Part shown: positions 42,101 through 49,892 of the stretch, piece after piece
How positions within the stretch are numbered: position 1 is the stretch's first letter
Layout of the letters: the number at the start of each line of letters is the position of its first letter
Origin: Protaetiibacter sp.
GTDB taxonomy: Bacteria; Actinomycetota; Actinomycetes; Actinomycetales; Microbacteriaceae
Assembly: GCA_030150265.1 (NCBI GenBank)
Contig: JASLGG010000030.1
Span: 1 to 64,000, forward strand
Direction: 5' to 3'
DNA: 64,000 nt
Notes under the pieces: model-generated
The model's input: only the letters and a program-made list of their open reading frames with translations
Told to the model about the DNA's origin: nothing
The model's database searches: none
Position numbers and translations under genes: made by a program

Positions 42101-42892
42101 CTACCGGGCCGCGCGGCGCCGCTCCGCCACGAGCGGGACGGCGAGGTCGGCACGATCGGTGACGATGCCGTCGACGCCCGCGTCGAGGAGGCGGACCATC
42201 TCGGCGGGGTCGTTCACGGTCCAGATGTGCACCTCGACCCCGACCGCGTGGAAGCTGCGGATGGAGCGCGCGGTGACCACGGATGCGCCCGCAACGCGCG
42301 TCGGCAGCTGCACCGCCTGCACATCCCGCAGCACTCGCGCGAGCCCTCGCGTCGCGCCCGCCCGCGCCGCATGGACGGCGGCGAGCGCCCCGCCCGCGGA
42401 GATGGAGCTCGCGACGCCGGGCAGTCCGCGCACGACGGCGAGACGCCGTGCCGCCGAGAACGACCCGATGAGCACGCGATCGGTCGCGCGGAGGTCGCGC
42501 ACGGCCTCGATCGTGCCTGCCACGGCATCCGCGGACTTCACGTCGACGTTGAACCGGCTGTCGGGGAACGCGTCGAGCGCCTCGGCGAGGGAGCAGAAGC
42601 CCTGACCGGCGCCGAGCTGCACGCGCCGCAGCTCCGCGGCCGTCAGTTGAGCGACCTTCACATCGCGCCCGGTCAGGCGGGTCAGATCGGGGTCGTGGCT
42701 GATCATCGCGACGCCGTCCGCCGAGCCGTGCACATCGGTCTCGATGTGCGTGGCGCCGACGTTAGCGGCGTGGAGGAACGCGAGCAGCGTGTTCTCGGGC
42801 GCCTCGAGCGCCAGCCCCCGGTGGGCGAGCACCCGCGGGGGAGCGGGGACGAAGTAGGGGAGGGCGCCGCCCTCAGCTGTGCGGCGCGGCAT
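42101..42892 (-). CDS. Glycerophosphodiester phosphodiesterase
   Basis: A 263-residue TIM-barrel enzyme that splits glycerophosphodiesters into glycerol-3-phosphate and an alcohol. Active-site motifs are VLAHRGLALEAPENT (His and Arg, about residues 19-33), HIETDVHGSADGV (Glu and Asp) and ISHDPDLTR (second His). The end region VHIWTVNDPAEMVRLLDAGVDGIVTD is typical. No signal peptide, so it acts inside. ATG 42892 overlaps the SPFH gene end by 20 bases; an in-frame GTG at 42916 is possible. Confidence 0.92.
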   Translation of the reverse strand: MPRRTAEGGALPYFVPAPPRVLAHRGLALEAPENTLLAFLHAANVGATHIETDVHGSADGVAMISHDPDLTRLTGRDVKVAQLTAAELRRVQLGAGQGFCSLAEALDAFPDSRFNVDVKSADAVAGTIEAVRDLRATDRVLIGSFSAARRLAVVRGLPGVASSISAGGALAAVHAARAGATRGLARVLRDVQAVQLPTRVAGASVVTARSIRSFHAVGVEVHIWTVNDPAEMVRLLDAGVDGIVTDRADLAVPLVAERRRAAR

Positions 42893-43790
42893 CCGGATCG
42901 GCCGCGTGCGCGGCACGCGGCGCGAAGAAGCCCTGGCCGATGCCCTTGAGCGCCTCGGTCAGCTCGCTCGGGATGATCCACAGCTTGTTCGAGTCGCCCT
43001 CGGCGAGCTTCGGGAGCGTCTGCAGGTACTGGTATGCCAGCAGCTTCGAGTCCGGGTCGCCGACGTGGATCGCGTTGAACACCGTCTGGATCGCCTCGGC
43101 CTCGCCCTGCGCACGCAGCACGGCCGCCTTCGCGTCGCCCTCCGCGCGCAGGATCGCCGCCTGGCGCTCGCCCTCCGCACCGAGAATGGCAGCCTGCTTG
43201 GTGCCCTCCGCCGTCAGGATCGCCGCGCGCCGGTCGCGCTCCGCGCGCATCTGCTTCTCCATCGAGTCCTGGATCGAGACCGGCGGGTCGATGGCCTTGA
43301 GCTCCACCCGGCTCACCCGGATGCCCCACTTGCCGGTCGCCTCGTCGAGCACGATGCGCAGCTGGCTGTTGATGTTGTCGCGCGAGGTGAGCGCCTCTTC
43401 GAGGTTGAGGCCGCCGACCACGTTGCGGAGGGTCGTCGTGGTGAGCTGCTCGACCGCGCCGAGGTAGTTGGCGATCTCGTAGGTCGCGGCACGCGCATCC
43501 GTCACCTGGAAGTAGACGACGGTATCGATCGAGACCACGAGGTTGTCCTCGGTGATCACCGGCTGCGGCGGGAACGAGACCACCTGCTCGCGCATGTCGA
43601 CGAGCGGCCGGAGCCGGTCGACGATCGGCACCAGCAGGTTGAGTCCGGGGGTGAGCGTCTTGTGGTAGCGGCCGAGCCGCTCCACGACGCCCGCATAGGC
43701 CTGCGGGATGATGCGGATCGCCTTCGCCAGGATCGTCAGCACGAAGATGACGATGATGACGACGATGATCACGGTGATGATGGTGGGCAT
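42873..43790 (-). CDS. SPFH/Band 7 (stomatin/flotillin-like) membrane protein
   Basis: A protein of about 305 residues with one N-terminal membrane helix (IITVIIVVIIVIFVLTILA), the Band 7 domain (about 25-200, with GVVERLGRYHKTLTPGLNLLVP and VEQLTTTTLRNVVGGLNLEEAL) and a coiled-coil of four AAILxAEG-like repeats (about 215-265). Such proteins scaffold membrane microdomains and stabilise proteases or membrane enzymes. I prefer ATG 43790, which has GGGGA upstream; ATG 43808 adds six residues. It follows an NfeD gene, its usual partner. Confidence 0.88.
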   Translation of the reverse strand: MPTIITVIIVVIIVIFVLTILAKAIRIIPQAYAGVVERLGRYHKTLTPGLNLLVPIVDRLRPLVDMREQVVSFPPQPVITEDNLVVSIDTVVYFQVTDARAATYEIANYLGAVEQLTTTTLRNVVGGLNLEEALTSRDNINSQLRIVLDEATGKWGIRVSRVELKAIDPPVSIQDSMEKQMRAERDRRAAILTAEGTKQAAILGAEGERQAAILRAEGDAKAAVLRAQGEAEAIQTVFNAIHVGDPDSKLLAYQYLQTLPKLAEGDSNKLWIIPSELTEALKGIGQGFFAPRAAHAADPDAAPHS

Positions 43791-43820
43791 CAGGTTGTCC
43801 CCGTTCATGGCTCGGTGGCT

Positions 43821-44306
43821 CTATCCCTCGTCGGCGGGCGTCGACCCGGCCGGGACGACGACCGCCGTCGCCCCCTCGATGTGCGCGACCACGACACGGT
43901 CGCCCTCGACGAGGTCGACCGTCGGCACGCCGTCGGCGAGCCGTGCCGTCCAGGTCTCGCCGTTGGCGAGCCGCACCTGGCCCGCGCGGTCGTGGAAGTC
44001 CTTCGCGACGCTGCCCCCGAGCCCCAGAAGCGCGTCGACGTTCGACCGCGCGGGATCGCTGCCGCGCCGCAACGCGTGCAGGAGCGGCGGCTTCACGAGC
44101 AGCAGCAGCGCGAGCGCGAGCACCACGGCCACGATGAACTGCAGCCACCACGGCGCCCCGAAGAGGCCCGCGACGAGACCGCCGACCGAGCCGAGCGCGA
44201 GCATGAGGAAGGTGAACTCGAGGGTGTTCACCTCGATGATGATGAACACGAGGATGAGGCCGAGCCAGATCACCCAGGCCCAGCTCGAGATCACATCCGG
44301 TTCCAC
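43821..44306 (-). CDS. NfeD-like membrane protein
   Basis: A 161-residue protein: two to three N-terminal membrane helices (WVIWLGLILVFIIIEVNTLEFTFLMLALGSVGGLVAGLF) and a C-terminal OB-fold (residues 95-150: VDALLGLGGSVAKDFHDRAGQVRLANGETW, then GDRVVVAHIEGATAVV). This is the short NfeD form that partners a SPFH protein in one operon. The SPFH gene begins about 12-30 bases later. The substrate or cargo is unknown. Confidence 0.88.
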   Translation of the reverse strand: MEPDVISSWAWVIWLGLILVFIIIEVNTLEFTFLMLALGSVGGLVAGLFGAPWWLQFIVAVVLALALLLLVKPPLLHALRRGSDPARSNVDALLGLGGSVAKDFHDRAGQVRLANGETWTARLADGVPTVDLVEGDRVVVAHIEGATAVVVPAGSTPADEG

Positions 44307-44378
44307 GGCGCATCCCTTCGACGTCGTCCCCTGAAACTATCACCGGCGGGCGATGTCGGGGCCGGTCGGTGCTGTCGA

Positions 44379-44384
44379 TAGGGT
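44379..44384 (+). promoter_or_regulatory. -10 element for the SDR-Nudix-TS-like operon
   Basis: TAGGGT ends 8 bases before GTG 44393; no ribosome binding site is visible, so the first gene is probably leaderless. Confidence 0.5.
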
Positions 44385-44392
44385 GGGGGATC

Positions 44393-45160
44393 GTGAACGA
44401 CGTGCTTCCCCCCGACTCGCTGCGCGGCATCCGCGCCCTCGTCACCGGCTCCTCGCGCGGCATCGGCGCCGACACCGCCGCCTACCTCGCGGATGCGGGA
44501 GCGAAGGTCGTGATCAACTACCGCAACAAGGAGGCGCGCGCGCTGAAGGTCGTCGCGGGCATCGAGGAGCGCGGGGGAGAGGCGATCGCCGTCGGCGCCG
44601 ACCTCACCGATCCGGCATCCGTCGCCCAGATGATGGCGGAGGTGCGCGAGCGCTGGGGCGGACTCGACCTGCTGGTGCTCAACGCCTCGGGCGGCATGGA
44701 GAGCGGCCTCGGCGAGGACTACGCGATGCGACTCAACCGCGACGCGCAGGTCAACGTGCTCGACGCCGCGCTGCCGCTGCTCGGCGCCGGCTCCCGTGTC
44801 GTCTTCGTCACGAGCCACCAGGCGCACTTCATCGAGACCGTGCCGACCATGCCCGAGTACGAGCCCGTGGCGCGCAGCAAGCGCGCGGGCGAGGACGCCC
44901 TGCGCGCGCGCATCCCCGAGCTCGACGCCGCCGGCGTCGCCTTCGTGGTGGTGTCGGGCGACATGATCGAGGGCACCATCACCGCGACGCTCCTCGAGCG
45001 GGTGAACCCCGGCGCGATCCAGTCGCGCCGCGACGCGGCCGGCAAGCTCTACAACGTGGCCGAGTTCGCCGCCGAGGTGGCACGTGCCGCCGTCGAGGAC
45101 ATCCCGGCCGATCACACGCGGTACGTCGGCGACGTCGCCGACTTCATCACCCAGAGCTGA
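44393..45160 (+). CDS. Short-chain dehydrogenase/reductase
   Basis: A 255-residue Rossmann protein. The NAD(P) motif is VTGSSRGIGADTAAYLADAG (about 18-37), followed by LVLNASGGMESG, close to the NNAG motif. The expected YxxxK triad is not cleanly seen: in its place there is YEPVARSKRAGEDALRA with Tyr four residues apart from Arg rather than Lys, so the proton relay may differ. Reaction unknown. It is 10 bases upstream of a Nudix gene on the same strand. Confidence 0.85.
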   Translation: MNDVLPPDSLRGIRALVTGSSRGIGADTAAYLADAGAKVVINYRNKEARALKVVAGIEERGGEAIAVGADLTDPASVAQMMAEVRERWGGLDLLVLNASGGMESGLGEDYAMRLNRDAQVNVLDAALPLLGAGSRVVFVTSHQAHFIETVPTMPEYEPVARSKRAGEDALRARIPELDAAGVAFVVVSGDMIEGTITATLLERVNPGAIQSRRDAAGKLYNVAEFAAEVARAAVEDIPADHTRYVGDVADFITQS

Positions 45161-45170
45161 GAGCACCGGC

Positions 45171-45650
45171 ATGGCGAGCGCGCACCGGCACCGCCTGGTG
45201 GCGCGCGTGCTGCTGTTCGACCGACAGGCACGGGCGCTGCTGTTCCTGACGGCGGCGCCCGACTCGTCCGGGGTCGCCCGGTGGCTCACGCCCGGGGGCG
45301 GTGTCGACGCGGGGGAGAGCTTCGCGGATGCCGCACGGCGGGAGCTCTTCGAGGAGACCGGGTTGGTGGCGGATGCGGATGCCCTCGGCGAGCCGGTCTG
45401 GGCGCACGACTACGACGTGGAGTGGGACTCCGCCGACCACGACACGGGCCACGCCGAGTTCTTCCGCCTCGTGACGGACCGCTTCGAGCCCTCGAGCGCC
45501 CACTGGACCGAGGAGGAGCGCGTCGACGTGCTCGCGCACCGCTGGTGGAGCGTCGAGGAGCTGGAGGCGGAGCATCCGCGCTTCGAGCCGCCGGAGCTCG
45601 TCGAGCTCATCCGGCGTGCGGCCGAGGAGAACAGGGGAGAGGGAGCATGA
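45171..45650 (+). CDS. Nudix hydrolase
   Basis: A 159-residue Nudix enzyme with the box GGGVDAGESFADAARRELFEETGL (about 42-65), which fits GX5EX7REUXEEXGU with all catalytic Glu residues. Flanking strands are WLTPGG and HRWWSVEELEAEHPRFEP. Such proteins hydrolyse nucleoside diphosphates linked to another group; the substrate is not predictable. Its TGA overlaps the ATG of the TS-like gene, so both are translated together. Confidence 0.9.
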   Translation: MASAHRHRLVARVLLFDRQARALLFLTAAPDSSGVARWLTPGGGVDAGESFADAARRELFEETGLVADADALGEPVWAHDYDVEWDSADHDTGHAEFFRLVTDRFEPSSAHWTEEERVDVLAHRWWSVEELEAEHPRFEPPELVELIRRAAEENRGEGA

Positions 45651-46306
45651 CGGGAGCCTGGGACGCGCCCACCGCGGTGGGCGCCGAGACGATCGGCGAG
45701 GCCTGGCTCGACGTGGCACGAGCGATCCTCGATAGCGGTCGGGCGTCGGCCTACGACGGGAGGGGAATCCTCGAGATCGCACAGGCGACGCTCGACGTGG
45801 CGCATCCGGATCCCGACGACGCGATCATCGCGCGCCTGGCCGATCCCGAGCGGCTGGACTGGATGCGACGCAACTTCGTGGATCCCGAGCGCGTCGCGGC
45901 GCTCGGCGACGCGCGCAGCTACGCGAGCCGCCTGCGCGACTACGCCGAGACGGGACGCGACCAGGTGCAGTGGGTCGTCGACCGGCTCGCCGCCGACCCG
46001 TCCTCGCGCTCGGCGACCATCACGACGTTCGAGCCGCTGCTCGACACCAGCTACATCCCGTGTGTCAGCATGCTCGACTTCTGGATCCCGGCGGACGCCG
46101 TGGAGCTGCTCGTGTATGCGCACAGCATCGACTTCGGCGCCAAGGGCTACGCGAACCTCGTGCAGCTCGCCGAGCTGCAGCGCGAGGTCGCCGCAGGACT
46201 CGGCCGACCGGCCGGTCGGCTCACGATGGTCGTCAAGTCGGCGCACGTGTACGACACCGAACGCGACTGGATGCGCTCGGTTCTCGAGCGCGCCGTCACA
46301 GCCTGA
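45647..46306 (+). CDS. Thymidylate synthase-like protein, short and divergent
   Basis: A 219-residue protein that I recognise as a remote member of the thymidylate synthase fold by spaced residues. SYASRLRDYAETGRDQVQWV and DPSSRSATITTFEP resemble the TS GRQ-DQ and DPxSRR segments. Cys139 (YIPCVSMLDFW) sits where TS has its nucleophile. Ser160, Asp162 and Asn170 fall at exactly the TS spacing (Ser167, Asp169, Asn177 in E. coli), and His200/Tyr202 match His207/Tyr209. The active-site Arg166 is His159, and the second Arg of the RR pair is Ser122. It may be a nucleotide hydroxymethylase-like enzyme or an inactive relative; function unknown. Confidence 0.72.
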   Translation: MTGAWDAPTAVGAETIGEAWLDVARAILDSGRASAYDGRGILEIAQATLDVAHPDPDDAIIARLADPERLDWMRRNFVDPERVAALGDARSYASRLRDYAETGRDQVQWVVDRLAADPSSRSATITTFEPLLDTSYIPCVSMLDFWIPADAVELLVYAHSIDFGAKGYANLVQLAELQREVAAGLGRPAGRLTMVVKSAHVYDTERDWMRSVLERAVTA

Positions 46307-46348
46307 CGCCCGGAGCGGGCGCTCTTCTCGCGCTTTCGCGTCGGTTCG

Positions 46349-46370
46349 AATTGCGCTGATAAGCGCAATT
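46349..46370. promoter_or_regulatory. AT-flanked palindrome, possible operator or terminator
   Basis: AATTGCGC (46349-46356) and GCGCAATT (46363-46370) are perfect arms around TGATAA. It sits between the convergent TS-like and patatin genes, 42 bases after one stop and 22 before the other. Base composition differs from the surroundings. It could end transcription, but no U-run follows, and an ATG begins two bases later on the plus strand, which looks more like an operator at a lost gene start. Confidence 0.4.
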
Positions 46371-46391
46371 ATGTCAGAACAGGTCAGATCC

Positions 46392-47324
46392 TCAGCCCCA
46401 GAACGCCCCGAGACGCTCCCCGAGCACGCGCCCCTGCTCGTAGCCGCCGCGCGCGGCCGGCAGCCGCGTCGACGGATCCAAGGCGTTGGCGTCGAACACG
46501 TCTCCGGCACCCGCATCCGGGAAGATCGTCTCGACCAGGCTGCCGCCGGAGCGGAGCTCGGCGAGCTGCGTCGCGAGGTCCATGCCCCACTCGTGCGGCA
46601 TCCGCGACCTGCCGCCGAACGGCGACATCACGAGAACGCGCTCGTGCCCGGCTGCCAGGTCGGCATTCTCGTTGCGCCGGTAGCCGCCGTTGAGATACAG
46701 CTCGCCTCCGATCCGGTAGGGCGTCATCGCGGAGGTGCTGGCGGCGACCGCGTCCACGAGCTCGACGCCGCTGGACCTGTCGAACACGACGGGCTCCCCC
46801 GTACGTGCATCGGTCGCGGTGACGAGCATCCTCTGCTCCGGCCAGCGGTGGTCGGGAAGCCGCGTCGCCACGATATCCCGCCACCGCGCCGCGGCCTCGC
46901 CCTCCGACGCGTCCGCCGCGATCGCCGCGGCGCTCAGCCTGCGGCGCATGTCGGCGGCATCGCTCGCGGAGGCGATGATCCGTTCCGACCATTCCATGTA
47001 GCCCGAGCCGGACATCGGCGCCCGCCCACGAGGCGCCGCTCCCCCGCCGGGACGCGACGGACGGGGCTGCTCGGCCAGGATCGCCGCGTACAGCTCATCC
47101 GGTCGCATCGTGCTCGTGATCTGGGCGGCCACGGTCGACCCGGCTGAGGTGCCGGCCACGAGATCGGCGTCGGTCAGGTCGATTCCGGCCTCGAGCAGAC
47201 CGGCGACGAGGCCGATCTCCCACGCGTTACCTGCCGCTCCCCCGCCGGCGAGCACCAGAGCGCGCCGGCGCCGATCGGCGTGGACAACAGGATCGGGAGA
47301 TTGTGAAGAAGATGTCATGTTCAT
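46392..47324 (-). CDS. Patatin-like phospholipase family protein, with altered catalytic dyad
   Basis: A 310-residue protein. The oxyanion motif is LVLAGGGAAGNAWEIG (about 24-39) and the nucleophile elbow GTSAGSTVAA (Ser near 65). Patatins complete the dyad with Asp in a DGG/DGA motif; here the position reads LYLNGGYRRNENADL, so Asn replaces Asp (codon AAC). Activity may be weak or absent. ATG 47324 has AAAGG upstream; a start at 47405 in frame is possible but adds a basic, non-conserved stretch. The first codons (ACA TCT TCT TCA CAA TCT) are unlike the gene's later codons. Confidence 0.85.
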   Translation of the reverse strand: MNMTSSSQSPDPVVHADRRRRALVLAGGGAAGNAWEIGLVAGLLEAGIDLTDADLVAGTSAGSTVAAQITSTMRPDELYAAILAEQPRPSRPGGGAAPRGRAPMSGSGYMEWSERIIASASDAADMRRRLSAAAIAADASEGEAAARWRDIVATRLPDHRWPEQRMLVTATDARTGEPVVFDRSSGVELVDAVAASTSAMTPYRIGGELYLNGGYRRNENADLAAGHERVLVMSPFGGRSRMPHEWGMDLATQLAELRSGGSLVETIFPDAGAGDVFDANALDPSTRLPAARGGYEQGRVLGERLGAFWG

Positions 47325-47500
47325 GGGAGTCGCCTTTCGCGATCGCTGATCGGCGCTCCCGTCGCGACTACCTCGGTCGCACGATCGTCCCCGACGCGGG
47401 AGCACCCTTTACGGACACTGCGCACATGGGTCTCACCTCCCGTCGATGGAACACGATCGCCGGAACGTTAGCAGCGAGCCGATGACGTCGGCAAGCACGA

Positions 47501-47548
47501 GCGCTCCTCGCAATCGAATATGCTGACGCGGAACGCCGAGAGGAGCGC
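47501..47548 (+). promoter_or_regulatory. Inverted repeat that could mask the ribosome binding site of the HEFAH gene
   Basis: GCGCTCCTC (47501-47509) is complementary to GAGGAGCGC (47540-47548), the latter containing the GAGGAG ribosome binding site of the GTG start at 47555. Pairing would close a 30-base loop. The rest of 47325-47554 shows no gene and should hold the divergent promoters. Confidence 0.3.
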
Positions 47549-47554
47549 CCTTCC

Positions 47555-48574
47555 GTGTCCGACACCGCCGCCGGCGCGACGCCCGCACCGATTCCGCCGC
47601 CATACGTCCCGCCCGCGTCCGGGTACGCGCCGCCCCCATACGTTCCGCCCGTGCCGTCCGCCGCGCCCGCGCAGCCCGACGGGTCGCAACCACCGTCCGC
47701 GCCTCAGGCGCGTCGCTCGCGCGGCATGATCGTCGCGATCGTCCTGCTGAGCGTCGGGCTCGCGGCCGCACTGGGCGCGTTCGTCTGGTATTTCCTGCAG
47801 CTCGAGCACGCACACGCGGTGATCGAGCAGCAGGATCGGAAGCTGCAGGAGCAGCGCGACCTCATCGACCGCAAGGACACCTTCGGCGCCGCGATGGAGA
47901 AGCTCCTCGACGAGGCCGGAAAACGCGAGGGCGTGCCGCTGGCCACGATCGTGCCGTGGGATCGCTTCCAGCTGCTCGCGTCGCAGGCGTGGGCCCGACG
48001 CTGGAACCTCGACGCCCTCGGCCGCAGCATCGCCGACGTGGAGAGCGCACGCGCGGAGCTCGTGACGCAGCGCGAGGCCGCCGAGCAGGAGGCCGCGAGC
48101 AACGCATCCGGGAGCGCCTACGAGGCGGCGCTCGACCAGCTCGGAGCCGGCTACGTGACCTGGCGCCTCGACGACGCCGACGCGCTGTGCGAGGACGACG
48201 TGCTCGCCTGCGTGATGTCGGACGACCCGCTGGTCGTGCACGTCGACGCCCCGGATGACTCGCTCCCCTACATGACCGACTGGATCCGCACCGGACTCGC
48301 CTACCACGAGTTCGCCCACGTGCTGCAGTTCACCAACCCCGAGCCGACCGAGACCGCGGTCGCCGCGTTCGACGGCGACGTCGAGACGATGGCGGACTGC
48401 TTCGCACTGAGCTACCTCGACGGCTGGACGCTCGACCATCGCGTCTGGACGAGCCGCTACGAGTACTGGGATGTGAGCATCGGCTACGGCTACACCTGCG
48501 ACGACTCGCAGCGTCAGGTGATCCGCGACTGGTACGGGCAGCTCGGCGTGAAGCCGCGCTCCATCACGATGTGA
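47555..48574 (+). CDS. Membrane-anchored protein with HEFAH metallopeptidase-like motif
   Basis: A 339-residue protein I cannot assign to a named family. Residues 1-50 are Pro/Ala-rich and cytoplasmic, one membrane helix follows (GMIVAIVLLSVGLAAALGAFVWYF, about 57-80), then a short coiled-coil (VIEQQDRKLQEQRDLIDRK). The outer part has YHEFAHVLQF near residue 250, a match to the zinc motif HExxH, and an ETMADCF stretch 30 residues later that could give the third ligand. Four cysteines in the outer part may form disulfides. A secreted zinc peptidase is likely; the substrate is unknown. The GTG start has GAGGAG upstream. Confidence 0.7.
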   Translation: MSDTAAGATPAPIPPPYVPPASGYAPPPYVPPVPSAAPAQPDGSQPPSAPQARRSRGMIVAIVLLSVGLAAALGAFVWYFLQLEHAHAVIEQQDRKLQEQRDLIDRKDTFGAAMEKLLDEAGKREGVPLATIVPWDRFQLLASQAWARRWNLDALGRSIADVESARAELVTQREAAEQEAASNASGSAYEAALDQLGAGYVTWRLDDADALCEDDVLACVMSDDPLVVHVDAPDDSLPYMTDWIRTGLAYHEFAHVLQFTNPEPTETAVAAFDGDVETMADCFALSYLDGWTLDHRVWTSRYEYWDVSIGYGYTCDDSQRQVIRDWYGQLGVKPRSITM

Positions 48575-48614
48575 GCGCGGCGCACCGAGCCGTCGCATCG
48601 AGCACGGAGGTCGG

Positions 48615-49877
48615 ATGACGGAGCGCAACTGGGCGGGCAACCTCACGTTCTCCGCCCGCCGGATCGCGGCGCCCCGCGACCTCGTGGAGGTGCAGCGGCT
48701 GATCGCCGATGCGGAGCCGGGTGGCCTGCGCCCGCTCGGCACTCGCCACTCCTTCTCCCCCGTCGCCGACACGACCGGCACCCTCGTCTCCTCCGCCGGC
48801 CTCGGCGAGGCCTCGTCGGTGCGGCCGTCGGACGACCGCCGGAGCGTCTCGGTGCCGGCCGGCATCCGCTACGGCGACCTCGCGCGGGTCCTCGAGCGGC
48901 AGGGGCTCGCGCTCCCGAACCTCGCCTCCCTCCCCCACATCTCCGTCGCGGGCGCGGTGTCGACCGGCACCCACGGCTCGGGGGCCGGCAACGGCTCGCT
49001 CGCCACGGCGGTGCGGGCCGTCGAGCTCATCGACGGGACAGGCGCCCTCCGGGTCGTGCGGCGCGGCGACCCGGACTTCGACGGCAGCGTGGTCGCGCTC
49101 GGGGCGCTCGGCGTCGTGACGCGCCTCGAGCTCGACGTCGAGCCGAGCTTCGAGGTGGCGCAGACGGTCTATCGCGGACTCCCTCTCACCGAGGCGCTCG
49201 ACGCCTTCGAGGAGGTGACCGCTCTCGGCTACAGCGTGAGCCTGTTCACGACGTGGTCGGAGCCCGACACGATCGACCAGCTCTGGCTCAAGCGCCGTCT
49301 CGACCGGGATCCGGATGCCCCCGCCGAGGTGCTCGGAGCGCGGCCCTCGCGCGTCGCGATGCACCCGATCGCGGGCGTCGACCCCGTGCACTGCACCCCG
49401 CAGCTCGGCGTTCCCGGTCCCTGGCTCGACCGGCTCCCCCACTTCCGCCTCGAGTTCACGCCGTCCCGCGGTGCCGAGCTGCAGAGCGAGTACCTCGTGC
49501 CGCGCGCGGCCGCGGTCCGGGCGCTGCGCGCCGTCCGGGAGCTGGCCGACGACATCCGGCCGCTCCTGCAGGTCACCGAGGTCCGCCGCATCGCAGCCGA
49601 CGCGCTGTGGCTGTCGGGCGCGTTCGGAACGGATGCGGTCGGCATCCACTTCACCTGGCTTCCCGATCAGCCGGCGATCGACGCGCTCCTTCCCCGCATC
49701 GAGGAGCGCCTGCTCCCCCTCGGGGCGCGGCCGCACTGGGGCAAGCGCTTCCATGCGGATGTCGAGGCCCTTTCGCCGCTCTACCCGCGCCTCGACGACT
49801 TCCGAGCGCTCGCCGCCCGATTCGACCCGCGCGGAGTCCTCGTCAACGACTTCCTGCGCGCGAAGCTCGGGCTCTGA
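48615..49877 (+). CDS. FAD-dependent alditol oxidase (xylitol oxidase type)
   Basis: A 420-residue VAO-family flavoenzyme. It matches Streptomyces alditol oxidase closely: NWAGNLTFSARRI at the start, GTRHSFSPVADT with the His that carries covalent FAD (about residue 47), LPNLASLPHISVAGAVSTGTHGSG, VPGPWLDRLPHFRLEFTPS, and PHWGKRF at the C-terminus. These enzymes oxidise the primary alcohol of xylitol, sorbitol and related polyols with O2, giving H2O2. No signal peptide. Sugar-alcohol use would fit with the sugar cassette downstream. Confidence 0.9.
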   Translation: MTERNWAGNLTFSARRIAAPRDLVEVQRLIADAEPGGLRPLGTRHSFSPVADTTGTLVSSAGLGEASSVRPSDDRRSVSVPAGIRYGDLARVLERQGLALPNLASLPHISVAGAVSTGTHGSGAGNGSLATAVRAVELIDGTGALRVVRRGDPDFDGSVVALGALGVVTRLELDVEPSFEVAQTVYRGLPLTEALDAFEEVTALGYSVSLFTTWSEPDTIDQLWLKRRLDRDPDAPAEVLGARPSRVAMHPIAGVDPVHCTPQLGVPGPWLDRLPHFRLEFTPSRGAELQSEYLVPRAAAVRALRAVRELADDIRPLLQVTEVRRIAADALWLSGAFGTDAVGIHFTWLPDQPAIDALLPRIEERLLPLGARPHWGKRFHADVEALSPLYPRLDDFRALAARFDPRGVLVNDFLRAKLGL

Positions 49878-49892
49878 GCGGAGTGCCGATCG

